Source of the DNA: Ornithobacterium rhinotracheale
GTDB taxonomy: Bacteria; Bacteroidota; Bacteroidia; Flavobacteriales; Weeksellaceae
Length of the DNA stretch: 64,000 nucleotides
Reading direction: 5' to 3'
Assembly (NCBI RefSeq): GCF_022832975.1
Contig: NZ_CP094846.1
Coordinates: forward strand, 1,213,501 to 1,277,500
The notes under the pieces were generated by a model, which was given only the letters and a program-made list of their open reading frames with translations, made no database searches and was not told the DNA's origin. The position numbers and the translations under genes were made by a program. This document shows, piece by piece, positions 60,667 through 64,000 of the stretch (its first letter is position 1; each line of letters opens with the position of its first letter).

Positions 60667-61777
60667 GTACTTTTTGATACAGATTTTCATAAAGGGGTAG
60701 TATGTTTTTAATGTCAAAATCGTACGCCCTTTTTTTGGCATTAATTTTCATTTCGGCAAGTAATTCATCATTGCTCAAAAGTTCAATCGCTTTTTGAGCC
60801 ATCGTTTCTACATCGCCCATGTTGCACACATAGCCTGTTTTTCTGTTTATATTTACTTCAGGAATTCCCCCTACATCAGAGCTCAGAACAGGCACACCTG
60901 CAGCCATCGCCTCAAGAGCTGCTAGTCCAAAACTTTCTTGTGCCGAAGGCAATACAAATAAATCAGAAATACACAAAATCTGGTTGAGATTTTTCACTTT
61001 TCCAAAGTTTTTTACCTTGTAGTCTAAATTATATTTTTGGATTAAATGCAATGCGTTATCCCATTCAGGACCTTCGCCTACAATGATGAGTTTGGAAGGA
61101 ATTTCTTTTTGCACACGATAAAACACTTCTACCACATCAGTTACGCGTTTTACGGCTCTTAAATTCGATACATGAATCAAAATCTTTTCATTAGGCTCCG
61201 CAATGTGGCTACGGATACATTCGCCCAAATCATTGTAAAGTTCGTTATCGATGAAATTCGGAATTACTTCGATTTGTTTTGTGATGTTGAAAACGGTGTA
61301 AGTGTCTTTTCTTAAACTATCGGAAACGGTAGTTACCACATCCGATTGGTTGATACTGAATTCCACCGCTGATTTGTACGAAGGATGTTGTCCTACGAGC
61401 GTGATATCGGTGCCGTGCAAAGTGGTGATAATCGGTAAATCTTTCCCCCTTTCTTTTAAAATCTGTTTGGCAATATACGCGGCATAAGCGTGCGGAATAG
61501 CGTAGTGCACATGCAATAAATCCAAACCTTGGCGCTCAGCAATTTCTACAATAAGTGTGCTAAGTGCAAGAGAATAAGGCTGATAGTGGAATAATTCGTA
61601 TTCCTTGATATGTACTTGATGGAAAGTAATGTTTGAAATCGTAACATCTAATCTTGCGGGCAAACTATAGCTTATGAAATGTACTTGGTGTCCTTTTTTA
61701 GCCATTTCCATACCGAGCTCCGTCGCCACAATTCCGCTCCCGCCATAGGTGGGGTAGCATACAATTCCTATTTTCAT
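60653..61777 (-). CDS. bshA: N-acetyl-alpha-D-glucosaminyl L-malate synthase BshA
   Basis: 374 residues from the ATG at 61777; an in-frame TTG at 61798 falls in the -7 element. KIGIVCYPTYGGSGIVATELG, LLHVHYAIPHAYAA, ISNLRAVKRVTDVV and PSAQESFGLAALEAMAAGVP are typical of BshA, a GT4 glycosyltransferase. It joins UDP-GlcNAc to L-malate as the first step of bacillithiol synthesis, the low-molecular-weight thiol of Firmicutes and Bacteroidota. BshB and BshC are not in this window. Confidence 0.95.
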   Translation of the reverse strand: MKIGIVCYPTYGGSGIVATELGMEMAKKGHQVHFISYSLPARLDVTISNITFHQVHIKEYELFHYQPYSLALSTLIVEIAERQGLDLLHVHYAIPHAYAAYIAKQILKERGKDLPIITTLHGTDITLVGQHPSYKSAVEFSINQSDVVTTVSDSLRKDTYTVFNITKQIEVIPNFIDNELYNDLGECIRSHIAEPNEKILIHVSNLRAVKRVTDVVEVFYRVQKEIPSKLIIVGEGPEWDNALHLIQKYNLDYKVKNFGKVKNLNQILCISDLFVLPSAQESFGLAALEAMAAGVPVLSSDVGGIPEVNINRKTGYVCNMGDVETMAQKAIELLSNDELLAEMKINAKKRAYDFDIKNILPLYENLYQKVHGKL

Positions 61778-61795
61778 TGATTTAATAATTTTAGG

Positions 61796-61803
61796 CAAAT
61801 TTA
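61796..61803 (-). promoter_or_regulatory. Promoter -7 element of bshA
   Basis: Minus-strand TAAATTTG, 18 bases before the ATG at 61777. Confidence 0.55.
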
Positions 61804-61818
61804 AAAATTTAAAATCTT

Positions 61819-62004
61819 TTATGGACTGAATCTGAGATTTAGTATATAATACCCAAGAACTAAAATACCGATTATAGCAATCACAATAGAAAACATAATA
61901 GGTCTTTTAATTTTTAAAAGTCTGGCTACCAAATACCCTATAAACCAGATAAGAAAGGTTGTCCACACAAAATGTATAATAAGTTCTATAAAAAAATCTT
62001 CCAT
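61819..62004 (-). CDS. Small membrane protein of unknown function
   Basis: 61 residues from the ATG at 62004. Two hydrophobic helices (FIELIIHFVWTTFLIWFIGY and FSIVIAIIGILVLGYYIL) are joined by a basic loop (RLLKIKRP). A TTG 15 bases upstream (62019) would overlap the GH3 gene's stop. No family was recognised. It lies seven bases after the GH3 stop and is probably cotranscribed. Confidence 0.6.
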   Translation of the reverse strand: MEDFFIELIIHFVWTTFLIWFIGYLVARLLKIKRPIMFSIVIAIIGILVLGYYILNLRFSP

Positions 62005-62011
62005 CTCAAAT

Positions 62012-63691
62012 TTATTCAATATTGATTCCTAATAAATTAAGCCCTGAACCCACAGGGAAATCTTTTACATCTACAGGCAATTTGCCCAGAGTGTTTTTCT
62101 TACCAAAAAGGATTTCTGGCACAATTTCTTGACAATCTGGGTGATTCTGGTAAGTTACCAAAATGCTTTCTATATAGCGAGTTTCTAAATTTTTTAGTGC
62201 ATAAGGACTACCAAAAATGGCAAGCGAAACCTTATTTTTTTGGCTTAAATCCTCAATCAAATTGCGGTCTGCATCGCTGATTTTGTACGAAGCGTAGGGC
62301 GAAGCATTTGAAGTATGGAATGAAATAAAGATTTTATCGAATTTCTTTAAATCACTTTGGTTTCGACTAATTTTTTGAATGTTTAATTGCGCTAAATTTT
62401 GGGCTAAAGTTTCGTAATTTTCTTCGCCTAAAGGCAACCAAGCAATTTTCTCATTGGCCGAAAAAGGCAATTGAGCCTTATCGTTTTTGAGCAGCGTCAT
62501 GGCATTTTCAAAAATCTGATAATTAAGTGTTTTGCTTTCAGAATCATTTAATTTTTGGGCTAAATTTTCAGCAAAAAGCGGTTTTCTATGATTTAAATTT
62601 GTGTAGTATTTAGCCATCAAAATCTTGCGAACGCTCTCATCTAATCTTTGTTCAGAAATTTGCCCTGATTTTATAGCGTTGATGATTTTCTGTTTACCTT
62701 TGGACACGGCTTGCGAAAATAGCAAAATATCGTTTCCAGCTTCAAAAGCTACAAAATCTGATTCTCCGTTTGGGAAATTTTTGGTCACACCACTCATGTT
62801 GAGCGCATCTGTGATGATAATCCCTTGAAATCCCATTTTTTCTTTGAGCAAATGCGTCACAATGTTTTTTGAAAGCGAAGCAGGTTTTTTAGGATCTTTT
62901 TCAAAAGCGGGAACATTCAAATGTGCCACCATAATAGCCGTAACTCCTTTCTGAATTAAATCTTTGAATGGCGCCAATTCTACAGCTTCAAGACGCGCCT
63001 TGCTGTGTGCAATGGTGGGCAGTGTCTGGTGCGAATCCTGATCTGTATCGCCATGACCAGGGAAATGTTTTGCAGAAGCCAAAACTCGCTGATCCTGCAT
63101 CCCTTTCATATAGTAAAAACCTTTTTCAGCTACATTTTTGGGCGATGAGCCAAATGATCGATTCCCGATAATTGGATTGTTGGGATTTACATTTACATCA
63201 ATGTCGGGCGCAAAATTAAATTGAGCCCCTACTATGGCTAAATGTTCAGCGATTTTTTTACCCATTTGGTACACCAAATCGTTGTTTTGCACCGCGCCGA
63301 GTGTCATTGCCCAAGGAAAACGATGCGTGTTTTTAAGTCGCATGGCGAGCCCCCATTCAGCATCCATCCCGATGAGCAGTGGGTATTTGGACAAATTCTG
63401 ATAGCGATTGGCGAGTTCAATTTGCTTTTCGGCGTTATCTTGCATAAAAATCAATCCGCCTATTTTTTCTTTGGTAATTAAATTTTCGATTTCTTTTTCG
63501 TGAGACAAATCTTTGTTGGTATAGGCTGCAACCATAAAAAGTTGCCCTACTTTCTCGTCCAGGCTCATTCGATTGCAAAGGCTATCAGTCCACTGAATTT
63601 GTACATCGTTTAGATAAAGTGGAGAAGTTTTTTGAGCCTTTAATCCAGAAAAAATCAGAAAAAATAGGCAAAATGCAAGATTTCTATTCAT
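62012..63691 (-). CDS. nagZ: Glycoside hydrolase family 3 beta-N-acetylglucosaminidase (NagZ-like)
   Basis: 559 residues with a signal peptide (FCLFFLIFSGLKAQ). KHFPGHGDTDQDSH (residues 208-221) holds the His-Asp pair special to NagZ-type GH3 enzymes, and Asp295 in IITDALNMSG is the probable nucleophile. NagZ removes GlcNAc from peptidoglycan fragments. A C-terminal alpha/beta domain of about 170 residues extends past the E. coli NagZ (341 residues), as is common in this phylum. It lies three bases after a peptidoglycan amidase gene, so both probably act on muropeptides in the periplasm. Confidence 0.92.
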   Translation of the reverse strand: MNRNLAFCLFFLIFSGLKAQKTSPLYLNDVQIQWTDSLCNRMSLDEKVGQLFMVAAYTNKDLSHEKEIENLITKEKIGGLIFMQDNAEKQIELANRYQNLSKYPLLIGMDAEWGLAMRLKNTHRFPWAMTLGAVQNNDLVYQMGKKIAEHLAIVGAQFNFAPDIDVNVNPNNPIIGNRSFGSSPKNVAEKGFYYMKGMQDQRVLASAKHFPGHGDTDQDSHQTLPTIAHSKARLEAVELAPFKDLIQKGVTAIMVAHLNVPAFEKDPKKPASLSKNIVTHLLKEKMGFQGIIITDALNMSGVTKNFPNGESDFVAFEAGNDILLFSQAVSKGKQKIINAIKSGQISEQRLDESVRKILMAKYYTNLNHRKPLFAENLAQKLNDSESKTLNYQIFENAMTLLKNDKAQLPFSANEKIAWLPLGEENYETLAQNLAQLNIQKISRNQSDLKKFDKIFISFHTSNASPYASYKISDADRNLIEDLSQKNKVSLAIFGSPYALKNLETRYIESILVTYQNHPDCQEIVPEILFGKKNTLGKLPVDVKDFPVGSGLNLLGINIE

Positions 63692-63694
63692 GGT

Positions 63695-64000
63695 TTATTT
63701 GGATTTGTATTTTTTAATTAAAGCTTTTAAAATTGCCCAAGTTTCTGCATCCAATACTCCGTCGTAATTGTCTGGTCTAAAGTGTTTTTGGAAAGCAGCG
63801 ACCACATTTTTAGACTTTTCGTCCCAGTAGCCAAGTGGCGAAATTTCGTAGCCATAAGTAGCCAAATCCTTTTGGAAATCAGCAATGAAGTTGATATCTT
63901 CTATTTGTGTGTAAGGAAATTGATTCAAATAGAAATTTTTGGTTTCTTCGTCGTACCAAGCGCCCACACCATACTCATCATACAGTCTTTTCCATGGGAA
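63695..64000 (-). CDS. N-acetylmuramoyl-L-alanine amidase (AmiD/AmpD-like), 3' part
   Basis: The 102 codons to the right edge are in one open frame; the 5' part lies beyond the window. FPWKRLYDEYGVGAWYDE, next to the edge, matches the end of the amidase_2 domain. Residues after that (INFIADFQKDLATYGY, VVAAFQKHFRP, LDAETWAILKALI) form the small helical peptidoglycan-binding domain at the C-terminus of AmiD. It cuts the bond between MurNAc and the stem peptide, making the substrate for the neighbouring NagZ-like enzyme or acting on its products. Confidence 0.85.
   Translation of the reverse strand, partial: FPWKRLYDEYGVGAWYDEETKNFYLNQFPYTQIEDINFIADFQKDLATYGYEISPLGYWDEKSKNVVAAFQKHFRPDNYDGVLDAETWAILKALIKKYKSK

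Noticed and set aside
1-64000. tRNA, rRNA, integrases, transposases, phage genes
   Set aside because: No cloverleaf or rRNA sequence was noticed by eye and no protein of those types is encoded; a tRNA scan would settle the former.

Overview
This 64 kb window is an AT-rich chromosomal segment from a member of the Bacteroidota, most likely class Flavobacteriia. The evidence is: gliding-motility genes gldF/gldG; many promoters of the Bacteroidota type (TAnnTTTG at -7, sometimes with an upstream TTG); no Shine-Dalgarno sequences; bacillithiol (bshA), menaquinone (ubiE/menG) and Kdo (kdsA) genes; and families typical of the phylum (DUF5686, DUF1015, Nudix-type regulator, split transketolase). The host-glycan cluster at the right fits an animal-associated Weeksellaceae/Ornithobacterium-like organism, but that placement is a guess. 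No rRNA, tRNA, CRISPR, phage or insertion sequence was recognised. The window is mostly ordinary chromosome with a few unusual loci.

Layout. 1-8.5 kb: 3' part of priA, a small secreted protein, a transketolase encoded as two subunits with a DJ-1/PfpI gene between them, a CopD-like membrane protein, FAH-fold and UspA genes, glutamate dehydrogenase, and phoH on the opposite strand. 8.6-12.4 kb: operon of SAM hydrolase, hemJ, gldF and gldG. 12.4-23.4 kb, all on the minus strand: GNAT, fhs, rsmG, adk, hpt, hemN, kdsA, a secreted carboxypeptidase-regulatory-like protein, an amidohydrolase, a 42-bp tandem repeat, and a DUF5686 outer-membrane protein. 23.6-31 kb: a membrane pyrophosphatase fused to an OmpA domain, frr/pyrH, and a Nudix-type regulator divergent from pfkA-gapA. 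31-44 kb: AddA-like helicase-nuclease, TRIC-type channel, etfBA, bifunctional nuclease, NupG-type transporter, dispanin-like protein, DUF1015/yggS/peptide-binding lipoprotein, a small anchored protein and menG. 44-51 kb: FUSC membrane protein, a lipoprotein, poxB broken by one amber codon, queH and a voltage-gated K+ channel with a zinc-ribbon tail.

51.2-60.6 kb is the most specialised region. An N-acylglucosamine 2-epimerase, a Kelch mutarotase fused to a sodium:solute symporter, a YhcH/NanQ-like anomerase, a GH29 alpha-L-fucosidase lipoprotein and a PL8 chondroitinase-ABC-like lyase lie on one strand. Together they look like a unit for harvesting sialic acid, fucose and glycosaminoglycan from host glycans, although no sialidase, sialate lyase or SusC/D pair is present. 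The right end holds bshA and a peptidoglycan-recycling pair (GH3 NagZ-like plus an AmiD-like amidase that runs off the edge).

The most notable items are the pyrophosphatase-OmpA fusion, the amber-interrupted poxB, the 42-bp tandem repeat, the mutarotase-transporter fusion in the glycan cluster, a Nudix regulator with a degraded catalytic box beside pfkA-gapA, and several genes whose promoter abuts the start codon so closely that leaderless mRNA is likely.
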